The notes under the pieces: generated by a model | Seen by the model: only the letters and a program-made list of their open reading frames with translations | What the model was told of the DNA's origin: nothing | Databases searched by the model: none | From: Anaerocolumna sp. MB42-C2 | GTDB taxonomy: Bacteria > Bacillota > Clostridia > Lachnospirales > Lachnospiraceae | Assembly (NCBI RefSeq): GCF_030913705.1 | Contig: NZ_CP133190.1 | Location: forward strand, 2,929,501 to 2,993,500 | Direction of reading: 5' to 3' | Length of the DNA stretch: 64,000 bases | Program-made: the position numbers and the translations under genes | Shown: positions 26,150 through 33,789 of the stretch, in pieces | Position numbering within the stretch: the first letter of the stretch is position 1 | Layout of the letters: each line of letters starts with the position of its first letter

Positions 26150-27268
26150 ATGATGAGCGAAGTAGCACATAATTTTGAAGAAAAATTAAGAGAATTATTA
26201 TCCTATGCCAATGATAATAAAGGTGTTGTTGAAATAGGTAAGGTAAATGACTTTTTTAAAGAGATGAACCTGGATGTCAGGCAAATTGATAAAATATATG
26301 AGTATCTTGAGGCGCACAATATTGTAATTTTAAATCCTATTGAAGAAGACGAACCGGATGATGAAATTATAATGGAATTAGAAGACAGCGATGAAGCTGC
26401 CCTTTTGGATTTAGAGGATTTCTCCATGGTGGGAACTATGTCCGATGACCCGGTTAAGTTATATTTAAAGGAAATCGGCAGTTATCCTCTGTTATCTGTT
26501 GCAGAAGAAATTGAGCTTGCTAAGAAAATCGAAGAAGGCGATGCTCATGCTAAGCAGGTATTAGCGGAATCCAACTTAAGGTTAGTAGTAAGTATTGCAA
26601 AGCGATATGTTGGCCGTGGATTATCTTTTCTGGATTTAATTCAGGAGGGTAATTTAGGTTTAATAAAAGCAGTAGACAAATTTGATTATAATAAAGGGTA
26701 TAAGTTCAGTACCTATGCTACCTGGTGGATTCGCCAGGCAATTACCAGATCCATTGCTGATCAGTCACGTACCATTCGTATCCCGGTACATATGTCTGAG
26801 GTAATTAATAAAACTTACCGTGTATCCAGAAGCCTTCTACAGGAATTAGGCCGTGAACCTTCCGAACAGGAAATCGCTGACGCTATGAAACTTCCCATTG
26901 AAAAAGTCAGGGAGATTCTTAAAGTTTCTGCTGATCCTATTTCTTTGGATACGCCGATTGGCGAAGAAGATGACAGCCATTTAGGAGATTTTATTAAAGA
27001 CGACTCAATTATGGGACCGGAAGATGCTGCTTCTTATTCAGTTTTGCAGGATCAGATTTCTAAATTATTAGAGACTTTAACAGAACGTGAACAACGTGTA
27101 TTAATTCTGAGATTTGGTTTAAAAGACGGCAGAACCAGAACACTTGAGGAAGTTGGTAAGGAATTTAACGTAACCCGTGAAAGAATCAGGCAGATAGAAG
27201 CAAAAGCTTTACGAAAATTAAGACACCCCAGCAGAGCAAGAATGCTTAAGGGTTACGATATAATGTAA
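26150..27268 (+). CDS. rpoD: RNA polymerase primary sigma factor
   Basis: Sigma-70 (sigma-A) directing housekeeping transcription. Regions are clear: region 1.1 and an acidic linker (about 1-90), 1.2 ([17 protein letters not shown]), 2.1-2.4 ([47 protein letters not shown]), region 3 ([11 protein letters not shown]), and 4.1-4.2 ([45 protein letters not shown]). At 372 residues it is typical for clostridia. A GGAGG site precedes two adjacent ATG codons. In many Firmicutes dnaG lies upstream; here it does not, so the usual macromolecular synthesis operon is split. A weak inverted repeat at 27280-27319 may terminate it. Confidence 0.95.
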   Translation: MMSEVAHNFEEKLRELLSYANDNKGVVEIGKVNDFFKEMNLDVRQIDKIYEYLEAHNIVILNPIEEDEPDDEIIMELEDSDEAALLDLEDFSMVGTMSDDPVKLYLKEIGSYPLLSVAEEIELAKKIEEGDAHAKQVLAESNLRLVVSIAKRYVGRGLSFLDLIQEGNLGLIKAVDKFDYNKGYKFSTYATWWIRQAITRSIADQSRTIRIPVHMSEVINKTYRVSRSLLQELGREPSEQEIADAMKLPIEKVREILKVSADPISLDTPIGEEDDSHLGDFIKDDSIMGPEDAASYSVLQDQISKLLETLTEREQRVLILRFGLKDGRTRTLEEVGKEFNVTRERIRQIEAKALRKLRHPSRARMLKGYDIM

Positions 27269-27550
27269 AATCGATTTGGGCGTCAAGGGTCCGATATACT
27301 CCGAGTGGGCTTTTGACGCTCAAATTAAAATTATAATTATATAAAGTTTTTTTGTTTAATAAGAATTTTATAATATTATAAGGGTTTTATAATGGTATAA
27401 AATGGTTTATAATAATATTAAATGTAAATAATTATTGAAGAACTTATTAATTATAAAAGAACCTCATTTAGGAGCTTCTTAAATCTAATAAGAGCTTTAT
27501 AAAATAATGAAAGTATACTATAAAATGTGATTATACCCATGGAGGTTACT

Positions 27551-28264
27551 ATGGAACGAATTATATTAATGGTCATTCGTTGTTTCTTTCAATTGCCTTA
27601 TTGGTTATATAAAATATTCAGTTACTGCAATATTGATAAATATGATGAACCTACCAGATATGCCATGCTGCATCGGCTGACTGCCATCGCTAACCGCAAG
27701 GGCCGTGTTCAGATAAAGTGTTATGGGCTTTTAAACCTCCCAAAAGAAAACGGTTATATTATGTATTCCAATCACCAGGGTATGTTTGATGCCTTAATCT
27801 TATTGGAAACCCATGAAAAGCCATTTGCTACGGTATCAAAAAAAGAAGTTGAGAATATCTTTTTCTTAAAACAGATTTTTCATATACTCCAATCAAAGTT
27901 TATAGACAGGGAAGATGTCAGGCAGTCTATGAAGATTTTAATGGAAGTTACAAAAGAAGTAAAAGAGGGCCGTAATTATTTAATTTTTCCGGAAGGGACC
28001 CGGTCAAGAAATAAAAATCAAATTCAGGAATTTAAGGGTGGCAGTTTTAAATGTGCCATGAATGCAAAATGCCCTATTGTTCCGGTAGCCATTATTGATT
28101 CATATAAGGCATTTGATACTCACTCCGTATCAAAATTAACCGTACAGATTCATTATCTGGAGCCCTTATATTATGAGGATTATCAGGGAATGAAATCCGG
28201 TGAAATTGCCGATATTGTTTCTTCCAGAATTAAAAATATAATCGAAGAATATGAAACCGTTTAA
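27551..28264 (+). CDS. plsC: 1-acylglycerol-3-phosphate O-acyltransferase
   Basis: Membrane-associated acyltransferase that adds the second acyl chain to lysophosphatidic acid, giving phosphatidic acid for phospholipid synthesis. Motif I is NHQGMFDAL (about residue 76, an NHX4D motif), motif III is FPEGTRSRN (about 150), and a hydrophobic N-terminal segment (IILMVIRCFFQLPYWLYKIF) is likely a membrane anchor. The start is ATG 27551, five bases after a GGAGG site; upstream codons at 27527 lack one. The 237-residue length is normal. A strong terminator follows. It is not obviously co-transcribed with rpoD, since about 280 AT-rich bases lie between them. Confidence 0.9.
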   Translation: MERIILMVIRCFFQLPYWLYKIFSYCNIDKYDEPTRYAMLHRLTAIANRKGRVQIKCYGLLNLPKENGYIMYSNHQGMFDALILLETHEKPFATVSKKEVENIFFLKQIFHILQSKFIDREDVRQSMKILMEVTKEVKEGRNYLIFPEGTRSRNKNQIQEFKGGSFKCAMNAKCPIVPVAIIDSYKAFDTHSVSKLTVQIHYLEPLYYEDYQGMKSGEIADIVSSRIKNIIEEYETV

Positions 28265-28292
28265 ATCGGAATTATAAATATCATAATATATT

Positions 28293-28324
28293 AAAAAGGC
28301 TAAGATGAGTGATCTTAGCCTTTT
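28293..28324 (+). terminator. plsC terminator
   Basis: AAAAGGCTAAGAT pairs with ATCTTAGCCTTTT around a short loop and ends in T residues. Confidence 0.88.
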
Positions 28325-28375
28325 CTTATCTCAGAACACGGGAGGGTTCTAACGAGAATATTATTGTTTCATTCG

Positions 28376-28537
28376 TTACTGTTCACAGATGACAAACTCG
28401 TCGAGTTTTTTGTGAGTGTTTTGTCATAAGAATACCGGACATTTGCAGCGTAGGAACGATGCTATTGCCTTTTGTGTGCATCGCAAAGCGTGTTATTGTT
28501 CGCAGAACTGCTGCTTTTGCTAAGAAGTGAACAATAA
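28376..28537. repeat. Palindrome-rich intergenic element (copy A)
   Basis: The element is bounded by TTACTGTTCAC (28376-28386) and its near-inverted partner GTGAACAATAA (28527-28537). Inside are an ATGACAAA/TTTGTCAT inverted pair and TTATTGTTCGCAG (28493-28505). Parts of it recur in reverse at 58868-58935: GTTACTGTTCACAG, AAGCGTGTTATTGT and the CTGCTG segment. It carries no open frame. I regard it as a small non-autonomous or BIME-like repeat. Confidence 0.6.
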
Positions 28538-28687
28538 TTTTAATTCCTATGTATTTATTATAAACTTATAATAAACTATAGAAAAAGCAACTAAAATTTG
28601 TTAAAATCTATATATCTTTTCGCTTTGAGATTCTTTCTCAAGTAAATCGTTTTCTAGCTTGCTACTATGATACAGGGGGTTATTACT

Positions 28688-29065
28688 ATGGCTAATTTAG
28701 GCAGCAGAGTAAAAGAATTACGAGTAAAAAAAGGGTTATCCCAAACAGAATTAGGTAATTTATCAGGAATCCATCATACAAGTATTGGCAGAATCGAAAA
28801 TAAAAATTCTGTTCCTCAGGCAGATGTACTTTATTTTATTGCCAAAAACCTGGATACCAGTGTGGAATGGTTACTTACGGGAGAACTTCCGGTTCCTGCT
28901 GTTCATAATCAACCTGACATTGATACTGCCATTAATACAGAACTCTGTGATGACTTACTGGGCGAATTCTTAAACCTCTATCAGCAATTAAATGATAATG
29001 AACGAAATGAAGTGATTCGTTTCGTTAAATTTATTATATTTCAAAAAGACAAGGATTCCATATGA
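28688..29065 (+). CDS. XRE-family helix-turn-helix regulator
   Basis: A 125-residue DNA-binding protein. The N-terminal Cro/C1-type helix-turn-helix occupies about residues 5-62 (LGSRVKELRVKKGLSQTELGNLSGIHHTSIGRIENKNSVPQADVLYFIAKNL), followed by WLLTGE, typical of the family. The C-terminal part (about 80-125, LLGEFLNLYQQLNDNERNEVIRFVKFII) is helical and could be a dimerisation or effector region. The start is the ATG at 28688, close after AGGGGG; the seven codons upstream are not supported. It is monocistronic and convergent with the chemoreceptor gene. No toxin or phage partner is nearby, so its targets are unknown. Confidence 0.85.
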   Translation: MANLGSRVKELRVKKGLSQTELGNLSGIHHTSIGRIENKNSVPQADVLYFIAKNLDTSVEWLLTGELPVPAVHNQPDIDTAINTELCDDLLGEFLNLYQQLNDNERNEVIRFVKFIIFQKDKDSI

Positions 29066-29094
29066 AGATTATACTCTGCCAGTATAAAACCGTC

Positions 29095-30246
29095 TTAAAC
29101 CTTCAACGCCAATTTCCCAAGTTCCGTTGACATTGTGGTTATTTCCTCAATACTTGAGGTAATTTCTTCCGTTGCGGCTGCCTGTTCCTGGCTTGCATTT
29201 AAAGAATCTTTGCTTTTTAAACTGGCATCTTCCACTTTACTTTTAATAGCATCGGTTAATTTATTAATCTTAGGTACCGTACTTTTCGATTGATCCGATA
29301 ATTTTCTGATTTCGTCGGCAACTACGGCAAAACCACGACCGGCTTCTCCTGCTCTTGCAGCTTCTATTGAGGCGTTTAAACCGAGCATCTTTGTCTGATC
29401 TGCAATTTCTTTAATAAACGCAGATACTGATTTAATCTCATCCGATATACCTGTTACTTCATTAATTGTATCATTTAAAGTCTGTTCATTGGTATGAATC
29501 TCCGTTGCAGATGCAGCTAACTGCTGCAATGCCGAAGAAATACCTGAAAGGCTGTTTTCAAGATTACCCGACATTTCACGTAATACAACTGCATTTTGTT
29601 TTGGCATAATGATTCCTAAGGTTGCAACAATTTCATTTTCATTTTCTTCATCAAAAAGCGGAAAATTGGCAACAAATACAGGGATACCGAATTTAGAAGC
29701 ATCCAACTCCACACTTTTTGGCCTTTTTTCTCTGATAACCTGATATGCAACATCTGTTTCCTTTAATTCATATCCTATATCAAATATTGGAACCTGGAAT
29801 CTTTCAGAATCCTGTCTATAAGCAACTTTGTTTAAATCAGTTATATAAAGAAAAGCTCCCTCTATAAACATCTCAACCAGAATTGGGGCAAAATTATTAA
29901 AAGAAGCTGCAACCGGGTGCAGGAGAGGCACCGCGATGGATAAAGCCCCAAACATTTCACCGTCCTCCTTTATTATAGGTAAAGAAGATATCTTTAACCT
30001 TTTACCATATACATTTCTGGATATATTCTGAATCATAACTTTTTTATCCCGGATTGCTTTCATGGTTGTAGAATTTTCATCTAATTTGAAACCAATATTT
30101 AAGACATCTAAATCAAAGGCATTTGATCTTTTCCTCCATATAACGGTATCACCTTCAATCACACCGAATAAAATTCCACCATGAACCAAATCAGCAAGTG
30201 TCTCAATCATAAGTTTGCATTCTTCTAATCCTGATAAATGAATCAT
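29095..30246 (-). CDS. Soluble methyl-accepting chemotaxis protein with tandem sensory domains
   Basis: A 383-residue cytoplasmic chemoreceptor; no transmembrane helix is visible. The C-terminal part is a methyl-accepting signalling domain whose tip reads [29 protein letters not shown] (about residues 290-320), the CheA/CheW contact region. The N-terminal half contains two similar domains of about 100 residues: [20 protein letters not shown]...GALSIAVP, and [20 protein letters not shown]...ATLGIIMP. These look like tandem PAS/GAF-like repeats from a duplication. It likely reports an internal metabolic or redox signal to the chemotaxis system. GGAGG precedes the ATG. Its promoter at 30408-30436 carries an adjacent palindrome. 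The ligand is unknown. Confidence 0.88.
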   Translation of the reverse strand: MIHLSGLEECKLMIETLADLVHGGILFGVIEGDTVIWRKRSNAFDLDVLNIGFKLDENSTTMKAIRDKKVMIQNISRNVYGKRLKISSLPIIKEDGEMFGALSIAVPLLHPVAASFNNFAPILVEMFIEGAFLYITDLNKVAYRQDSERFQVPIFDIGYELKETDVAYQVIREKRPKSVELDASKFGIPVFVANFPLFDEENENEIVATLGIIMPKQNAVVLREMSGNLENSLSGISSALQQLAASATEIHTNEQTLNDTINEVTGISDEIKSVSAFIKEIADQTKMLGLNASIEAARAGEAGRGFAVVADEIRKLSDQSKSTVPKINKLTDAIKSKVEDASLKSKDSLNASQEQAAATEEITSSIEEITTMSTELGKLALKV

Positions 30247-30407
30247 TGCCTATCCTCCATCTCTTAGCCGCCTATAAAGTCTGTTAAATTATTGGAGCAA
30301 CGTTAATATAAAGAAATTGATAACATATAGACTGTCTGTTGTTCGTTTACAATTTACATTATTTGTTACATTATATCATATTTTGTTAGTTTTTGTCTTC
30401 GTTTACC

Positions 30408-30436
30408 ATTATATATACATAAACGCACATTGTCAA
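30408..30436 (-). promoter_or_regulatory. Promoter of the chemoreceptor gene
   Basis: On the minus strand TTGACA (30436-30431), 17 bases, TATAAT (30413-30408), a perfect sigma-A promoter rather than the sigma-D type usual for motility genes. It lies about 165 bases before the start codon, leaving a long leader. Confidence 0.85.
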
Positions 30437-30442
30437 TAGGAT

Positions 30443-30459
30443 TGTGTGCATTCATGCAC
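30443..30459. promoter_or_regulatory. Palindrome upstream of the chemoreceptor promoter
   Basis: TGTGCAT and ATGCACA arms with two central bases (TC) lie 7 bases upstream of the -35 box. The core resembles the DUF134 palindrome GTGCATATGCAC at 17427-17450, and both are preceded by ATTGTG on one side. Confidence 0.6.
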
Positions 30460-30705
30460 ATCTTTTTATATCTTTTTGAATTAAAATTATATTTTTATTA
30501 CTTCTATAAAGCATCCCTAATTGATCTACTTTGAAAATAATAAAAGGGATGCAGCAAAATCTTCCGAATACATAACCTGCACCTGTTATTCTCTCGCAAG
30601 CTGGTATTCTAAGATTGGCAACAACCCCTGAATTAGTTCTATTCTATTAATTATCCTGTGCCTCATACCCGAGACTTTTGGCTCGTTTGGTCTTGGCGAG
30701 ACTCT

Positions 30706-31251
30706 TTACACTATGTTAGCTATATTTTTCCTGAGTATCGGTCCTAGAATCAGTGCCGCTATTATTTTTAGAATATCTCCGGGTATAAACGGTATAACAC
30801 CCATCATAAGTCCTTCATAAAAAGACAGGTGCATCTGGAATGCAAGCCAGGCCGTTCCAAGTAAATAAGTAAATACCGTTCCTAATACCATACCAATAGC
30901 ATACATATAGATTTTTCCTTTGAAATAATCTATAAATAATCCGCTGATAACTGCTAAAAATATAAATCCTACCAGATATCCTCCTGTAGGTCCTAACAGT
31001 TTTCCCGGCCCGCCGCTAAAACCGGAAAATACCGGGACTCCCACAAAACCGATTAAAAGGTATATGAGATAACTGATTGTTCCTTTTTTCCATCCTAATA
31101 AAAATACAGTAAAAAGGATTGCCAAATTGGTAAATGATATTGGTACCAAACTGATTGGTAAAGGTACGGACAGAGGGCCCAGTATACAGGTAATTGCTGT
31201 CATAAGCCCAATTAAAGTTAATTCTTTTGTATTAATTCTTTTGTTCTTCAT
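30706..31251 (-). CDS. bioY: Biotin transporter BioY
   Basis: Substrate-binding (S) component of an energy-coupling-factor biotin importer, an integral membrane protein of 181 residues with about six helices. Family features include the N-terminal LTLIGLMTAITCILGPLSVPLP, SFTNLAIL, and GGPGKLLGPTGGYLVGFIF, the biotin-binding region. It lies downstream of birA and bioB on the same strand, in keeping with biotin scavenging. A conserved-looking 110-base leader precedes it and contains the start region; the ribosome site is weak (GGTATAAAT before ATG). The energising ATPases are not in the window and are presumably shared. Confidence 0.92.
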   Translation of the reverse strand: MKNKRINTKELTLIGLMTAITCILGPLSVPLPISLVPISFTNLAILFTVFLLGWKKGTISYLIYLLIGFVGVPVFSGFSGGPGKLLGPTGGYLVGFIFLAVISGLFIDYFKGKIYMYAIGMVLGTVFTYLLGTAWLAFQMHLSFYEGLMMGVIPFIPGDILKIIAALILGPILRKNIANIV

Positions 31252-31362
31252 ATTTATACCATTTCATATCTCACCTGCTTACAGATGTGATATTGCCACA
31301 ACTAAAAATGGTTGAAAGCATTGAAATGTTGCGTCCTTTCTTTATTATTATTTTCTTTCGCC
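31252..31362 (-). promoter_or_regulatory. Structured leader of bioY, shared with the TPR gene
   Basis: Read on the minus strand, this leader contains GAAAG...CTTTC and GTGG...TCAC stem candidates and the block CATTTTTAGTTGTGGCA, and it ends ATGGTATAAATATG at the bioY start. The leader at 46982-47092 has the same order of elements, with 28 of 35 bases identical in the central block. It is either a cis-acting RNA or a dispersed element placed as a leader; it matches no riboswitch class I know. Confidence 0.5.
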
Positions 31363-31398
31363 GGTTCCTGTCATGATGCCGTTTCTGCGGTATAACCT

Positions 31399-32355
31399 CT
31401 ACTTTGATAAGTCAAATCCCAGCTTTTCAAGCATTGTAATATCCTGTTTTATATTATTTCCGGAAGTTGTAAGCATATTTCCGGTTATCGTTGCATTAGC
31501 ACCGGAAAGGAATGCTTTTTCTCCGGAATGCTCCATAATAGCCCGTCCGGCTGCCAGTCTTATATCTGCCTGGGGATTAATATAACGGAAAATTGCTATG
31601 GTCCTTAATACGTCCTCCTGGGATATCATAGGGTAATTCTCCAAAGGAGTTCCTTTTATGGGCATTAAGGCATTGATCGGTATGGAATCCACTTCTAACT
31701 CTGATAAACTGACTGCCATATCAATACGGTCCTCCCAAGTCTCGCCCATACCGATAATACCTCCGGAACAGACTTCCAGTCCTGCTTTTTTTGCTAAATA
31801 TATGCAGTTTATCTTATCTTCATATGTATGGGTTGTGCAGATATTGGAGAAATTTCTTTTCGAAGTTTCAATATTTTCATGATATCTGGTAACGCCGGCT
31901 TCTTTAAGAGCAATATAATCCTCTTCCGTTAACAGCCCATGTGAAGCACATAAATCGATTCTGCACTCTTCTTTCATTTTCCGGTATGCCATAAGTGCCT
32001 TAGCTAAGTCTGCACCTTTCAGTGTCCGTCCCGCTGTCACAATGGAATATCGATGTACTCCCTCCTCTTCATGCCTTTTGCAATCCTCCAAGATAACATC
32101 CCTGTCTAAAAACCCGTATTCTGCTATCCCCGTATTATGTTGTCCGGATTGAGCACAAAACTTACAGTCCTCACTGCATTTACCGCTTCTTCCGTTTATT
32201 ATTGCGCACAAATTAATTTTATTGTTCCGGTAAAACTCACGGATTCTATTCGCTCCATCACATAGTTCAGCTAAATCAGCAGTTAAGAGCCAGTCTAAAT
32301 CATCCTCTCTGCTTAACCGATCGCCATTAATAATTTTATCTGCCAGTGCTTTCAT
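31399..32355 (-). CDS. bioB: Biotin synthase
   Basis: Radical-SAM enzyme that inserts sulfur into dethiobiotin to make biotin. The radical-SAM cluster motif is CSEDCKFCAQS (Cys 52, 56 and 59 approximately), followed by YSIVTAGRTL, the SAM-binding region, and late segments NALMPIKGTPLEN and AAGRAIMEHSGEKAF. The start at 32355 is preferred because GAGGT precedes it and the N-terminus MKALADKIINGDRLS is standard; an extension to 32424 lacks a ribosome site. At 318 residues, length is normal. It follows birA by 72 bases and precedes bioY. Earlier pathway genes (bioA/D/F) are absent, suggesting imported precursors or other loci. Confidence 0.94.
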   Translation of the reverse strand: MKALADKIINGDRLSREDDLDWLLTADLAELCDGANRIREFYRNNKINLCAIINGRSGKCSEDCKFCAQSGQHNTGIAEYGFLDRDVILEDCKRHEEEGVHRYSIVTAGRTLKGADLAKALMAYRKMKEECRIDLCASHGLLTEEDYIALKEAGVTRYHENIETSKRNFSNICTTHTYEDKINCIYLAKKAGLEVCSGGIIGMGETWEDRIDMAVSLSELEVDSIPINALMPIKGTPLENYPMISQEDVLRTIAIFRYINPQADIRLAAGRAIMEHSGEKAFLSGANATITGNMLTTSGNNIKQDITMLEKLGFDLSK

Positions 32356-32427
32356 ATTTACCTCGTATTTTAGTGTGTCAAATAACCAATATATTGTTTT
32401 AAATGAAGATGAACTCTGTGCCATGTA

Positions 32428-33408
32428 TTACTTAGGTCTTATGCTGATCTCACCTGAAGATAATGCCTTAATTTCACCATCCGGTAATTGAACCACTAAC
32501 CGTGCATTCTCATCTATCTCCAATGCTCTAGCATTCTGTAATTTATCCCCGGATATAATGTTTATCTCTTTCCCTATTAGAAAGGAGCGTCTGCGGTATT
32601 CGTCTATAAATGCTTTCTTTGAAAATTCCGAATAATATCCCCAGAAGTAATTAAGAATTTCGGCTGCTAATTTACTTCGAAGATTGGATGAATACCTATT
32701 GGGTTCAAAAATTCCTCCGGCAATTTCTTTTATATCATCCGGAAAATCTTCCCGAGGCCTGGCTACATTAATCCCAATTCCTACAATACAATATTCCAGC
32801 CCGCCTCCCTCAAAGTCAACTCCGGCTTCTGTAAGAATGCCGCATACTTTTTTACCGTTGCAAAAAATATCATTCACCCATTTAATTTCAGCCTCACAGC
32901 CAGTAACTTTCTCTATGGCTTTAGCTACCGAAACAGCAGCGGAAGTAGTAATATAAAGGGAATCTTCTACCGTTACTTTTGGCCGTAAAAGTACACTCAT
33001 ATATAACCCGGTCCTGGAAGGTGAATAAAAATTCCGGCCTAAACGTCCTCTCCCTCCGGTCTGTTCCTCCGCTATCAGTACTTTTCCCTCGGCTTCTCCC
33101 TCACTCGCCAGCTCTTTTAATATTGTGTTAGTAGAAGTAACTGATTTGCGCACTTCCAGATTAACAGGTCTAATAGTATCTGATAAATAGGGTATAATAC
33201 TTTCATTTGATAAAATATCATTATCTTCCGATAAGCAGTATCCTTTATTGGGAACTGCGGTAATATTATATCCCTCCAGTTGAAGGTTTTTAATAGCTTT
33301 CCAAATTGCATTTCTGCTGATGGAAAGTTCTTGTGCCAGCTTAGCACCGGATACATTGTTTCCCTTATTTTGCTCTAATACGGATAGCACATGCTGTTTT
33401 GCACTCAT
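32428..33408 (-). CDS. birA: Bifunctional biotin--protein ligase / biotin operon repressor
   Basis: Joins biotin to carboxylase carrier proteins and represses biotin genes when biotinyl-AMP accumulates. The N-terminal winged helix (about residues 1-65: VLSVLEQNKGNNVSGAKLAQELSISRNAIWKAIKNLQ) makes this the regulatory class II type. The ligase domain has the GRGRLGRNFYS loop (about 117), KWVNDIFCNGKKVCGIL (active site) and a C-terminal SH3-like domain. The start is ATG 33408, with GAGGAGGTG upstream. A 19-base-arm palindrome over its own promoter (33444-33493) is the probable target, so birA should repress itself and the downstream bioB and bioY genes. Confidence 0.94.
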   Translation of the reverse strand: MSAKQHVLSVLEQNKGNNVSGAKLAQELSISRNAIWKAIKNLQLEGYNITAVPNKGYCLSEDNDILSNESIIPYLSDTIRPVNLEVRKSVTSTNTILKELASEGEAEGKVLIAEEQTGGRGRLGRNFYSPSRTGLYMSVLLRPKVTVEDSLYITTSAAVSVAKAIEKVTGCEAEIKWVNDIFCNGKKVCGILTEAGVDFEGGGLEYCIVGIGINVARPREDFPDDIKEIAGGIFEPNRYSSNLRSKLAAEILNYFWGYYSEFSKKAFIDEYRRRSFLIGKEINIISGDKLQNARALEIDENARLVVQLPDGEIKALSSGEISIRPK

Positions 33409-33430
33409 AAAAAGCACCTCCTCAAAAAAT

Positions 33431-33459
33431 AAAATAACATAAGGAATTCCAAATGTCAA
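33431..33459 (-). promoter_or_regulatory. birA promoter
   Basis: On the minus strand TTGACA (33459-33454), 17 bases, TATTTT (33436-33431). The -35 box is inside the BirA palindrome. Confidence 0.75.
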
Positions 33460-33493
33460 CCTTTTAATTTAATTAGGTTGACATTTGGAATTC
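33444..33493. promoter_or_regulatory. BirA operator palindrome
   Basis: Two perfect 19-base arms (33444-33462 and 33475-33493) are separated by 12 bases. The core TGTCAACC-N14-GGTTGACA fits the established BirA box pattern of half sites separated by 14-16 bases. Confidence 0.88.
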
Positions 33494-33577
33494 TTTTTTT
33501 AAAGCATTAAACTTACTGCATATAGTATATAATATACTTGTTCGCAATTGCCATAGCTTGTATATTTTATTTTTATG

Positions 33578-33612
33578 AAAATGGAGCGATATAGAAATCA
33601 CTCCATTTTTAT
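33578..33612. terminator. Terminator downstream of the serine recombinase gene
   Basis: AAAATGGAG (33578-33586) pairs with CTCCATTTT (33601-33609); T-rich tracts occur on both sides, so it can end the recombinase transcript on the minus strand. Confidence 0.65.
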
Positions 33613-33727
33613 AAGAGAAGAAAAGAACAGGTTATATATAGATTATTTACTGAGAAAATTAATCAGGTTTATAAGAGTTATTTATCAAATTCCGGGTTAA
33701 ATGCATAGAAGTTTCTGGAATCCAAAT

Positions 33728-33770
33728 GATCCTGTACGATTCTTAATGATTCACCAAAGCGTACAGGATC
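33728..33770. repeat. Perfect inverted repeat beside the serine recombinase
   Basis: GATCCTGTACG (33728-33738) and CGTACAGGATC (33760-33770) form 11-base perfect arms around a 21-base loop, 20 bases past the recombinase stop. No T-run follows on either strand, so it may be a recombination-related site rather than a terminator. Confidence 0.55.
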
Positions 33771-33789
33771 AAGCAAAATATAAGCAGTT

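Larger units (their letters stand above)
30247..30705. other. Intergenic region between bioY and the chemoreceptor gene
   Basis: The right part carries the chemoreceptor promoter (30408-30436) and palindrome (30443-30459). The remainder, about 30500-30705, is the 3' flank of bioY, with no coding region that I can support and no T-run hairpin typical of a terminator. Confidence 0.45.

Noticed and set aside
28376..28537. CRISPR-like repeat array
   Set aside because: The repeated motifs are not regularly spaced, occur in both orientations and no cas genes are present.
31252..31362. c-di-GMP (GEMM-I) riboswitch before bioY
   Set aside because: The bioY copy has a GGACGCAA-like stretch, but the related leader of the TPR gene does not keep it and other GEMM elements are missing.
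33478..33506. Plus-strand promoter from TTGACA in the BirA palindrome
   Set aside because: The mirror TTGACA has no -10 box at proper spacing and no gene follows on that strand.
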